Assembly (NCBI GenBank): GCA_030141605.1
Contig: JAQGDQ010000012.1
Coordinates: 494,001 to 558,000 of the forward strand
Length of the DNA stretch: 64,000 nt
Direction of reading: 5' to 3'
Source: Tubiluchus corallicola
Taxonomy: Eukaryota; Priapulida; Priapulimorpha; Priapulimorphida; Tubiluchidae
Made by a program: the position numbers and the translations under genes. Below, piece after piece: positions 46,110 to 58,700 of the stretch. Each line of letters begins with the position of its first letter. Position 1 is the first letter of the stretch. The notes under the pieces are model-generated. The model was not told the DNA's origin. It saw only the letters and a list, made by a program, of their open reading frames with translations, and made no database searches.

Positions 46110-46709
46110 ATGCTGCTAATACTTGAAGAAGAACACAAAAAACATTTAACATTTCTTGACAATCTGGAGTTAGAAACATTACGGGAGTTTTTGCGTATAT
46201 CTATAGAGTTTATTGAGAAAGGAGCAAATGCACGCATGTATCAGGCAGCATCAAATAAACTAGGTGTTGATGCAGAGACTATTCAACATGGTGTTGAAGG
46301 ACTAATGCATCTTTTCATTGAAAGTTGTCGACAGAATATCAGTGAACTGGATTTTCAGGATTCCATGCAAATGCTTGGTTTTAATGAGGTCACTTGCAGT
46401 GAGCTTCTACGTGCATATCTAGAAAATTGCAAAGTAGTTCGAAGCTTAATCGCTGACACTCGATTCAGTTTGCCACATTACCAAGATCTTCAGTGGCGGC
46501 TGGATGTGCAAGTATCGTCTCGCTCATTACGACGGCAGGCTAAGCCAGTTATTTTAATGAAGCTTCATACTGAAGCTCGTGGAAAAAAGGAAGTGAAACT
46601 GTTAGAAACTGACCCCGTTAATCTGATTCACATGACACAAAATCTAGAGGCTGCCTTAGATGAGCTGAAATCTGGACATTGTAGGCGAATAATGCGGAAT
46701 ATTAAGTGA
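46110..46709 (+). CDS. COMMD2: COMM domain-containing protein 2 (COMMD2)
   Basis: A single uninterrupted exon of 199 codons plus stop. It is collinear from first to last residue with animal COMMD2: start MLLILEEEHKKHL, then IQHGVEGLMHLFIES, ISELDFQDSMQMLGF and the C-terminal COMM domain (about residues 120-199) with LQWRLDVQVSSRSL and the end CRRIMRNIK. The length equals that of human COMMD2 as I recall it. COMMD proteins form a ten-member complex with CCDC22 and CCDC93 (Commander) that works in endosomal recycling and NF-kB control. The start is fixed by alignment. The gene has no introns here, unlike vertebrate COMMD2. A candidate AATAAA lies at 46938-46943. Codon use looks ordinary and the frame has no lesions, so it is probably functional. 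Confidence 0.96.
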   Translation: MLLILEEEHKKHLTFLDNLELETLREFLRISIEFIEKGANARMYQAASNKLGVDAETIQHGVEGLMHLFIESCRQNISELDFQDSMQMLGFNEVTCSELLRAYLENCKVVRSLIADTRFSLPHYQDLQWRLDVQVSSRSLRRQAKPVILMKLHTEARGKKEVKLLETDPVNLIHMTQNLEAALDELKSGHCRRIMRNIK

Positions 46710-49700
46710 CGTCGTCTAAGCTCTTGATAAACACTTAATTTTTTAAGATAGTAATTGAACATTAGAAAAAATTTTAAAAGGAACTCAAGTGTCCTATAAT
46801 TAAGAAACTGTATGATGTTCACGTTGTTCGCTTTCCAAAACTTTATTTAGACTCAACGTATTTTATTGATTATGATAAAAATAACAATTAGCAACTTAAT
46901 TATACGTAATCTTAATTCCACGGTTAATTAGTGACAGAATAAACAAACTTAAATGTTTTTATGAAATGTTATGCCGTGTAATTGTTTATTAAACATAGCT
47001 GGAGTAAGAAAGCATAAAAGCTGAACTAAGTCTGAATTTGAACTAGCGATCTTTAAATATTTGTAACAGTCCTTCGTGATTAGGTCAGTACTAATTTATT
47101 TCTAGTAAATTTTCATTTTTACCAGTTTTATGTAATTACCAGAGTAATTACTACCTGATCTCGTTAATTTTTTATTTAATGTTGTTATCTTTGAACAGCT
47201 TGTCAGTAAATAATTCCATGATTAATTGAAATTGCTTATTGATGGAATGAATAATAATTAGCGACAATTATTCAGTGATTGACCCACAGTTATTCTATGC
47301 TCCAAATTCATTAAAATTAAAAAATAAGCTAATCAGTTCCCTAGTGTGAGTACTGTAACCAATCATTATTGACAGCACTTTCTAGATTCTTAAGGGAGAG
47401 ACTGGCTCAAGACTTTCGCTTTGGTTCGCAAACTGAGACTGATACAGCTACTACTTTCTAATATAGATAATACATTTGATATAAATAAGATCTGTCACAA
47501 AACACAAAAACTTTTGCAGTTACGCAAAGAACCATTCAGTGTCTTCTATGCGATCCATTGTAATTTGCTGTTGTGTCAGAATATTTTTTGTGAAAATTTA
47601 ATGTATTAGCAATGCATGACCAATGCAGTGTATAAATTGTTTATAGTAATTATAAATTAAAATCTAATGATCAGGTTCATGTAGTAAGATATGTTGCATG
47701 TTTTATAAACACTTATCTCGTTTCTTCCAAAAGATACGACTAAACATGTGGCAAATTGGTCGAAATATTGACACTTCCTCCTTGAAAACTCGTCAAATTT
47801 CTTTTGTCCAGTTTATAAATAATTATTCACAGCTTTGCTTAACCTGTTTCTGCAGGAGATCAACCGTGTATGTAGACATTTAAAGCAAGGAAACTAACAC
47901 GAACTATGATGTCAAAAAAGTAATATTGAAACTTTATCAAAGTCATTTTGTACAAATGGTAGAGAAATCCTTTAAAGATTTTTACACCAAATTATTCTCA
48001 CAGTATTGGTGCATATATAAAAGAAGGTATTCATTTAATACAGATTTTTACTATTCTACAGTAGATCACAATAACAGTTTCTTAAACAAATTTCGTTTCA
48101 TTGACCTGTATACAAACATAAATAAAAAAATATTTCTACACTAAAATGGCTGTGTAAATTAAAATTTTGAAAATCGGACGTGAACTTAGCTAACTATATG
48201 TGACAGATTACTTATCTAACACAAACAGGCCTACATCCTCTGTTGAACAACCTGTACTAGCATGATAAAATTTTAGCCATGAATCTTCAGTTTTAAGAGC
48301 GCTATTATTGCTCATAATTCTAGACCTTCTTAAATAATTACAGTCATGCTCATTTATATACAAAACACAAAATTATGTACATAATAAATTATGGCTAGCT
48401 ACCTTGGATTTCACACAAATTTCAAAGCATTATGTTTTACAATAAAGGCATAGTTTCAGTTGTTCCTCTCACAACCTCCAAGTTGGTCTATCAAAAAAAA
48501 TGTCAACACGAGTCTCACAACATCAATTTGCACCTACAATGATCTTGTAATATTTATTGCGCATAAGTATAAAAGGCCACTAACACGTCTTTGAAACAAT
48601 GTGTGCTTGTAAAACCAAAACCGTCCACAAGTCTGCATAGTTAAAACTGTATAATTTTTTTGTTTCTTACAAAAACAAGCACTAAATACATTGGACATTT
48701 TTTGTTCTGGTACCAAAATACCAGCAATTGTTTAGAAAATACCAAGAATTTAATTTTACTACTTCTTACCAACTTCTCTGCTTCAAAAACTAGTAAGGCA
48801 TTTGTCAAATTTGTCAAACTCCGATAGTAGCTCGTGGAAACTGTCATTTTGCTTGCGGTTTTATATGTTGCCAAACCCAGATTGATGTTTGGAAGAGCCA
48901 TGTACAGGACTTGAACGTAACTTCAATTCACTCTTGCAAAGTCTATGACAACCGTCAGTTTACAGTTGTAGAAGCGTGACAAAAATAATTGCAAACTGTA
49001 ACAGCCATTTTCTCAAGATTATGTTTTCCGTGTGCTACCTTGCACCATCGTGGATTATCTCAGTTTAGAAATAACATAGAGTAATGAACTTGGTGTCAAA
49101 ATGATCCTCATGAAATAGAGACTCAGGATATGTGAATAACTAAAAAAGCTTATATGCCAACTTCCGGACGTTTTTGTTGTACAAGGACACAATTATTATT
49201 ATGGAGGCACACAAAATGTAACACAAGGAGAGCACAACAATAAATGTCAAAAGCACCTGGAGAAGAAATGAAATGTATTTACAAGTTGTGTAATAAACGC
49301 AACAGTATTTACAATAAAACCATTAAAATACATTTACTGCATATATTACAATTGATTTCTCTCAAAATGTTCACTATTAAATAGTACACTATTCACAGAA
49401 ATCAAGCTCGCATTTAGAAAAGACTGAATGACTAGGACAACGAGCTAAATGTTCACATTCGGACACTGCTGTCAATGCGACTATACACAAGATTAGTTTT
49501 ATTGAATACACCAGCATGTGCTGTACCCATTCCACAATGCACTGTAGCAGCCTCATGCAAAACTATAAATCACGGATCTTGTGCACATATGCTAATAGGC
49601 CCATTCACATAAAGTTACCACAAACTTGGATCAAAATAGTAATGACTTATTTGGCTTACAAACCATGAAATACATGCAAAAAATCACTTTACATTGAAAT

Positions 49701-49724
49701 ACTGATTAGACATGTCACAACGTG
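46710..49724. other. Intergenic; 3' UTRs of COMMD2 and the FAT-like gene
   Basis: The left part holds the COMMD2 3' UTR and the right part the minus-strand 3' UTR of the FAT-like gene. Candidate minus-strand poly(A) signals (TTTATT on plus) are at 49498-49503 and 48553-48558. No coding sequence recognised in the 3 kb. Confidence 0.45.
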
Positions 49725-52700
49725 CTATACTTGTGTATGCACTGCACCATTTTTAATGCGCAAAGCAAGAACATGCAGCTCAGCATCATCATCAGTAAGA
49801 TTACAGTCACTCTCTGTGTACGATGCATTCGTAGACGTATAGCCACCCACTGAAACTGACATGTCGTCAAGTCCTGATATAGCACTAGCTGCTTCTGAAT
49901 TATATTCACTATCCATCTGTAGGCTGTTTCTAGCATTAGGTTCATTACATGGAACACAGTCATCTTCGGGTGGTGGAGAACGTGGTGGCGGCGGCGGCGG
50001 TGCCTCACCAGCAACAATGTTATTTTGATTACTATTTTGTTCTAGCAAGTCATCGCCAACATCATAATTATGGTCGGGTAAATACTGATTAGGATGTCTA
50101 TCATAATTACGCTGTTCAACTGTGCCATCATCCTCATCAGCGTAATTAAGTCCAGCAATTAGTGCACCAATATCTGGCTGCGGTAAGTTATTTTGATAAT
50201 CTAGCAGATTATCATCATCGAATTCAAATTCATTGTCAGCGAATTCCGAGTCACCCACATATTCACTTTCATCATCTATCATATCAGGATAACTAACTTC
50301 ATCTTCCTGTAAAAGGATGATAAACATTACAAGGTGCCTACGGCAATAACAGCTAAACCTGTACATGCAAGTAAGAATCTTAAGAATTTCATTTTTTCAG
50401 TTAACTGCATTAAAATCAATGGATCAAAACGATTTTCATTCATTAGATAATTTTTCAGAGCAATTAAAAAATCAAGGAACACATTTTCCAAACAAATGAG
50501 TTAGTGTTAAAGAATAAGAAAATTACTTAATTTACTACATATTAATCTGAGAAACAGTATCTCAACTACAAGAGCCAAATAACTTGTATTGATTTTATAA
50601 TAACCGCAGATTTTACAATACATTACAGAATTGCACCTTTTAGCTAGCAATGGCTTTAAAGTACAGCTAGTTCATTAGCTGGTTCATTCACAAACCTGTT
50701 CACTCAAAAATGGTTGCATTTCCTTCGGCTGTTCTTCTACGCAAGCATGTGTGTTTGATTCATTGCTGTGCAAGCTAGAAGTGTTACAGTCTGGTAACTC
50801 TTTCATCGATACTTCAGAGAGCTTGCCGAGGTTACTCCCATAAGCCCAATCTGAAGCATCCCAGTAATAACCTATAAAAATACTCAAACGTTATAATTCG
50901 CATACTAAAATAAGCAGCAAAGGATTAATGGCTTTGTTTAAATCATGTCTAAAGAAATAATTATATCATGAACAGGTAAGGCAAAATATTTTTTCACCTT
51001 TGCACTTCACTTCACGACTAACTGTAGTTGCATGAAACACCAAATCGCTGATTAAACCACTATTTTATTGACCACCATTAAACAATAATGGACAGTTTTC
51101 ACATATAATGTGTACATATGCTATCATGCTACCAGCTAACACTCGGACAATAAGCAAAGATTTTAAAGACACAGTAAGTACAGCGTATATCTTTTACAAC
51201 ACAAGATATAAAAAATATGCATAGCTCTTTTCGATGACATTCGAAACTTTCAGGGTGTTTGAAAGAAGTTTGTAATTGCCTGAAATCTTTTAACTTAAAC
51301 TAAAATGCTGAATTACAGAGAACTGGAAATGTCTCTGCATATTTTTTACTTATTTGGCACAAGTAAATACTTAATATAAGCCACACACATACTTCCAACG
51401 TCTTGTCCATGCAAGAATGCAAACAAAAGAAAAAACCATAATCTTAACCGCATACACATTTCAGTTATTTTATCGAATGCAAAATACAGTGTAACAACAT
51501 ACTACAAGCATTACAAATGATAACAAGTGTTTAACGCAGTCAAATCATGCAACATATATGATTAAAAATGCTTCCCACTCCCTAAGCTAACATTGTACTA
51601 ATTCACTATTATTTGAATTTGGATCATAAAATGTGTACAAATTAAAATGCACTGTTGCAAACTACATATAAACAATTATTAGCTTATAACATTGTGGTTG
51701 TGACTGGCAGCGATGCACTAAAGTAGCATAAAACCAAGGGCACGGGATAGAAAACATACATTCATCATGTAAAGAACACTAACAAGAATATGTCGTTATG
51801 CTTTTCACAATAAAAAGACACGCTACATTTCTATAAAGGAAAGAAACATGAATTTGTTCCATTCACACTGTTGCTTTGGCACTCTATGCACCAAATCGCA
51901 ATTTAGACATTAGAAAAATCATTCATTACCTAACTGCCATTAAAAAGGTACTGTACATAAAATGAAAAGCACCTGAGGTACAGGTAAAAGGTCTTTACGT
52001 GACTACATTTTTCTTTTGAACTGCAACAGTGTGAACTTTAGGAAAAACAAAATGTGTTCTAGTGTCCCAGGTAAGTGACAGACATTTTTCCATAGTACGC
52101 AGCACATTTTCAACACGAGGCTTTCAACATCTTTTACATTGGGATTACTGTACTAACATTACAACAACAAACATACCTGCACTTCTACCACAACGACGAG
52201 CATTGCTTAGTGGAACATCTTGTACATGGAAATAGAGAAGGCATTATGACTTAAAAAATCACAGTATCAGTAAGAAGGAAAGAATAACAAAAGTGTGTCA
52301 CAAATTCACTGCATTCTGAGAAACAACACTGCATTTGTAAACAACAAAAGTGTGTGAAAAATGAAGTGCTACATCAAATATAACTTTTTAACATACTTTA
52401 AAAGTATTAATAATAACTGTTACATATTATATTCACATGTTAGCTACTAATTTCATACACGTTTTTAGGGCTGCAGTTTCCATGCTACAATGCACTAACA
52501 GTTACAAAAAGATTTATTGTATAGTCATGCTTAAAGATCATGCTACTTTTTATGCAGTATGCATAATAAAGAAAATGTACATGCCAGCCATGAATTCTGT
52601 AACATCACAGACCTCAAATGTCGTTTAAACAGTCAGGTGTCAAAAAGGGCTATATTGCTACAGCTACTAAATATTGTCCAATAATTGTCTCAGAACAGGC

Positions 52701-55700
52701 AAATAAGGGTATTCATTTTTTAAATTCTACCAATTTCTAAATAAGTGAGACAAGGACAAGTTTTGGGAGAGACAATTTTCTTAGAACATATTTCATTCGT
52801 TAAGAGCAAGCCATTCAGTCCATACAAATGCAAGCAGAGCACATAGCTTAATATATACTCAATAAAATGGGTTATTGTAAAAAACATTTCACAATCAGAT
52901 CACGATGCATACAGACCATGGAAATGCCTTCAGTTACGACTATGGTATCCTAAAGTCTTATTCAGTATAATTGCTGAAAAGTACACTTTGAAACAGATGA
53001 AGGGAGAACATGCAATGAAGCTGTTCTATTTCATATGCACATGCTTGAATATGCTGCCTTGGCTAATAAAGCTAACATTACGAAAGTAACTGTAGTCAGT
53101 CCAAGTTCATAACAGGTTAACTTTACAAATAAGAAAACTGAAACATGCACTAACAACAAACAGTGCAGTAGTGCACAATTTTTACTACCTTCCTTTTCGA
53201 AATTGTTCAGCGGATATAAAATGTTTTTTCTACAATAGGGAATGCCACCTGGTCCACGCAGCTGCACGACTACAAGGTACCGCAAGAAAGCAACAAATAC
53301 AAAATAGCATCAGAATAACAAACTTATCAAGCTTAGTACCAATCCGATTTTGTAAATATGCAATTATATGAATATTCAAGTATTACAGCATTATAACACA
53401 ATTATACTCAAATATGCATAAGACAAAATTTGGTCATCAGTGTGGTTTTATAATGGTGTATTCCATCCTATATATAAAATGTGACATTTTTAACTGCCAT
53501 TTAAACTCAACTTTGGTAATATTTTATAATTGGTTTTTGTAACACTAATACGAGCAGAATTTTCTATATGCTAAGACAAATTACAACAAAAAAGCTATTA
53601 TTTTCCAATTTCGCTGCCTTTTCAGGTTTCTACATCACAGGTGTTGCTGGTAAAAGTTGAATATACTGCAATGAAATTTCATATGCAAGATTTCTAGTCA
53701 AATAATACTTGGATGAAGTGAAAAAAGATTCTACAAGCGGTATTCCACTAAAATCAAATTTGAATTTTACTCCATACAAAACTCGAAACGTTTTTCTGCA
53801 AATGAATTTTACAATGTATTACTTCAAATGAAAGTACAAGGCTGGGTCATTCTCTGGTACTTGCGACACAGCTTCTTCAATGCAAGTTAATTGATAATTA
53901 TTTATGGTAACATATTTATATTAACTTGCAAACCAGCACAATTGCAGTGTATGATAAAATTGTGCTACTAAATTAAGAATTAAAATGCTGGGCTATTGTA
54001 TGATATTGTGAATTATCAATCAAAATTTTTGCTATGGCAAACTAAAAATGAAATGTATCCCCAATTAATACATCAAAGGTCCAAACCTTTTGTCCAATCA
54101 CCAACAGTGATTTGCAACCGTGCACGTTTTCACTTAATATGATCTTAATTGTAGAATTACCTTAACTGTAAAATGAATATAAATTTGTTATTTGGAAATA
54201 CTGGCCTAAATCATTTACAAATAAAAAAACAAATACAGCAGAATAGAGGAAATTCAACTAACCAGGCAAGTCTTCTTCTGATACAGCAGGGAGTCCAGAT
54301 GCTGGAACTGGTGTGCCAATTTGTGAACGTGACCTTGGTGGCGTTGCAATGGCTAAAGCAATTGACGTCGGTTCTGATAAGACAAAAACACATTTAAATT
54401 AGGCAAGAAAAGTAGCACAATCAGCAAACAAATAATATGTATAATTATTCTTACTAAAATCAAAAATGGAGCAAATCAGGTACAAGAACCCTTGAAATTC
54501 ACAAAAAAGCACCGTCTGCAATAGCAAACTGATAATATTAATAAAATGAATCACATGCTTACGATTTCGACGCTTTCCTGCATCCCAGCATTTGCCAGGA
54601 TCAACGGGAATATTTGGAGTTTGCCCCAACAAGGGTTGTCGCAAGGACTCTGGCTCACGTGCACAATAAACCTAAAGAAACGTGCAGCAGAAATGTGGTG
54701 AATGAATATGAAAGCACAGAAAAACAATGACATGTCATGTCAAAAAGTACAACATGTCCTCCTTTATTTTACTTTCAATCAACCAGAAGTCCATATACAA
54801 TAAACCTATTTCAGTATTTATAAAGACACATTTTATAGTCAGTGAATTAACACTGAATTAGAGCATAGCAAGATGATTTAATATTATTATATACATCTAC
54901 TCGTATCATGATTAACATTTCGTGTATATATTGTCATTATAGATTATAGTTACTGAGTGAATTTTGAGTACTTTTGCAGTGATAAATTGTTTTAATATTA
55001 CTATTGTATTATCAAAAACATTTCAGACTCATACGCAATTTACAATTTCTCCAGCACATTTTATTAGGACTTGTACAGTTCATGAAGTTTGTGTAAATGA
55101 ATAAAATTGTTGAAACAAATGTAATTTTAGAGGTTATCCATCTCTACTACTCAACCATAAAGCCAATGGAATAGCAATAGGTTTCAGTTTTCTTTTCCTG
55201 TCAAACCAGATTCTGATATGCCTTAAGCTCAAAAACATTGTCGAGAAAGTCAGAAATTTTTGTATCTGCACTACACTTAAAGAAACTGTCATGCTGCCTG
55301 GTTGTCCAGTTCTTTTGTCCTCAATCACACCTAATAAACGACTATTTTTTACAATTTTATATTTTGGAAATTGTAAAAATGATCATTCTTTGGGAGAAGC
55401 ATTACTTGAGCAGCACAAGGCAACCTGGCACTCTGGCAGTGAGACTTAAAAAACAAGAGTGATCAAAAAACTGAAAATTCAACCACGCAGCAAAGTAAGC
55501 AGCACAGCATTAAGATACCAGGGACGTCACCCTACAACTTTCGCACACTTTACCTCATTACTAATATTTTTTCATCTCTCGTATACAAAGTAGATGTGGA
55601 CAAAGCTATGATTTGAGTTTAACATTAAAAATGCATATAGATGTCTAAAGAGAAATCAGTCAATCAATCAGACAACCACTAGTAATAAACAATAACTACA

Positions 55701-58700
55701 AAGCCAGCTACTCACATTTTTGTTTTGCACAAAGTTTCGGTCAAGTCGCCTGTTTTCTTCCTTAGTTGCATATCCTTGGTTAATGTTGTTTAAAGTTGGC
55801 TGTTGTTTAACATAAGAAAGTGGTCGAGGCGGCACATTTGGCTTTGATGGAACACGTTCATTATCAAAAACATTCATCGCTAAACCCTCCGAGTTATTAA
55901 TATCTTGAGACTTTCGTCTGTGGCGACATACCCGATATATTACAAACACCAAAGCCAGGATAACGATGACGGCAACAGCAATTATGGGACCTGGAAAGAA
56001 AACATGCTGAAATCAGTTTGCTGTCTTAATAAATGAACGAGCATTGAATGCACAATATATTCAAAAGCTGTAGTTTCACAACTTACAAACAAACTAAGTG
56101 GAAATGCTGTTTACGAACCTGGTTTACTACAAGTAAAATACGTCCAAAATGAAAGCGTTTATTTATTTAGTCGTTTATATGCACTGTGCATCTGAAAGCA
56201 AAAGTGGGAGACTTACCTACATATGTCCAATGGTTGACACCAGCTGCCGTTATTTTTGGAATGCTAGTGAAGTTTTCACAGTTAATACCTGTCATATAGT
56301 GATCACAGTGACATCTGTAAAAGGTACAAGAATCAAATATCTTTCATACTATGTATATAATGCAATATATAATGCAGTACAGGCCTTACAGTTATGTAGG
56401 TATGGGTATGAAAACAACCCAAAATTTGTCACACACTCTAGAGAAAGTTCGAGGAAAGGAAAGCGAAAGCGCAGCAAGTTCGATTTGCACGAAAATAAAC
56501 AATTTGCCAGATCAGACAATATACGAATAGCAGAAAATGTGTAATAATAACAAAATAAAAAAAGTATCTAAATTCTGCATTTAATAAGAAGCTGCAAAAC
56601 TCACTTGTAAGAACCATGTGTGTTCTCGCATGTGCCACCATTCAGGCATGGATTGCGTACACACTCGTCAATATCATACTGGCACACTGGTCCTTCAAAA
56701 CCCGTACAAACACATTTTGGTCCTACTGGCCCCTCTGTACAAGGCATGCTGTTGTGACATGGATTTGGCTGGCAGTAAAATCCGTAATCACATTGTTTCC
56801 CTGTCATCCGTCTGGGACACTCGCATGTATAATCATTGCCTGAAGAAACAAACTGTGATGCAAAGGAACAAGCTCATAAAAATGTGGGGCTATATGTATT
56901 TCTGATTATATTTATATTCACATCTAACATGGGGATCTTAATTGTACTCCTTAAAAAAATTAAAATTCACCAGGAATGTACATTCAGGGCATTGCAAAAA
57001 ACAATGCACAAACAAAAGCTATGAACACATTAAAATTACACCATAAATGTCCAGTAAGAGTGCCTTTATATTGGAATGTACACAAACGAAGTTACTGTAG
57101 TTAATCTCTTCTTATGTGATCTCAAGTTCAACCGCATTTTTTTGTGATTTGATCAGCAAATTTCAGGACATCAATATACTTCTACTGCACTGTTTTTTGG
57201 AACATCCTGTATATTGCCGCTTGCCAGTAAACCCATTAATTTTTATTCTGTTTGGATATTATCGCTCATTCTTATCGATTATAGCTGGATGAGTGTCACG
57301 AAAAACATAGTAAGCCGAAACCGAAGTGACAAAACATTCTCCTAAAATGACCATTAAGTCCAAGTCTATAACTGAAACATTATCACAAAAACTAACAACT
57401 TGTCAGAGGTAGCAAATAGACAACTTCGGTTAAGTTTCATAAAATTTTTAACATTCCATGAAAATAAATTTCCCTTCCCTGGTTCAGCAATGTCAAATGA
57501 TTTTCAGAAAAAAATTAGCAAATAACTCTTGGAAACAATGTCATTTCATAAATAAACAATAGGAACAAAAACGCTCACTTGTTATGTTATTCTTAAATAC
57601 ATACTTAAATTGTGGCACGTTCCACCATTGTGACACGGATAAGAGGCACAAGGATCAGTGTCTAGCTCGCAATATTCCCCTTTGAAACGAGGTTCGATGC
57701 ACTCACAATGGAAATGATTAGGACCAGTTTCCACGCAAGTGCCACCATTTAAGCATGGCCGTTGTCCGCAAACTCCTAACACCAGAGTACGCTGACATTG
57801 AAATGATATGTTCACTAACCTGCCAAAAAATAGTTAGCCAATAAAGCATTAGCTGCAATAATGATATAAACTGCTACTACTTTAAGCTATTTTCTGCAGA
57901 ATTCATTCATTTAACATGATCTCAGTAACATAAAGCTATTTTAGGGTATAATTTATAACTATAATTATACATATTACTATAAAACTTCATTACAATTTTT
58001 TATCTTAACATTTGGAACATGCGGAGTGACTTTTAGAGAAAAAATTAAATACAATATAACAGGTATTCAATGTTTAACAGTTAATATTTTACTAATAGGC
58101 CCAGGCCAATACATTTGATGCAATTTTAGTTTTGTTTGTCATTTTTTTCTTTTGAGTTTTGTATCACGAATGTATGTTATGTACATTGCCTCCCATTGCT
58201 AATTCTGTTTAATTTTGTTATTTAGCTTTGATTTTTATTGCTAAATTTATTTTTGCTCTTATTTTGTTTTATTACGTTACAACAATAATTTATATTTCGT
58301 TTTGCTACTCATTTTGAGTTCTGCTACATAAATGCAAGTGCATGTTGGTCATATAATTGCAATAAGTTGCCATTACTCGCATTTTTATTTCTGGTTGAGT
58401 TTTATCGCTAAATTTCTATTTTTGCACTTATTTTGCATTATTACAATTGGATTATAAGATTTATTTGCTGCTATAATTATTAGTTTTACAAGTACTTTGT
58501 TTTTATTTGCCAACATTTTGTTCAAATAAAATGCCTTCTTTGCTAGCTGTTAGTTAATATACTAACAATTTTTTCTAATTATAACATTATTTTTGATATA
58601 AACCTTTGTTATAATTAATTAATTTATTGTTATGCCATAAGTTGCATGTATAATGCTATAAGCAGCCACTAGTACACGCCATTTTTTGCAAAATTTACTC

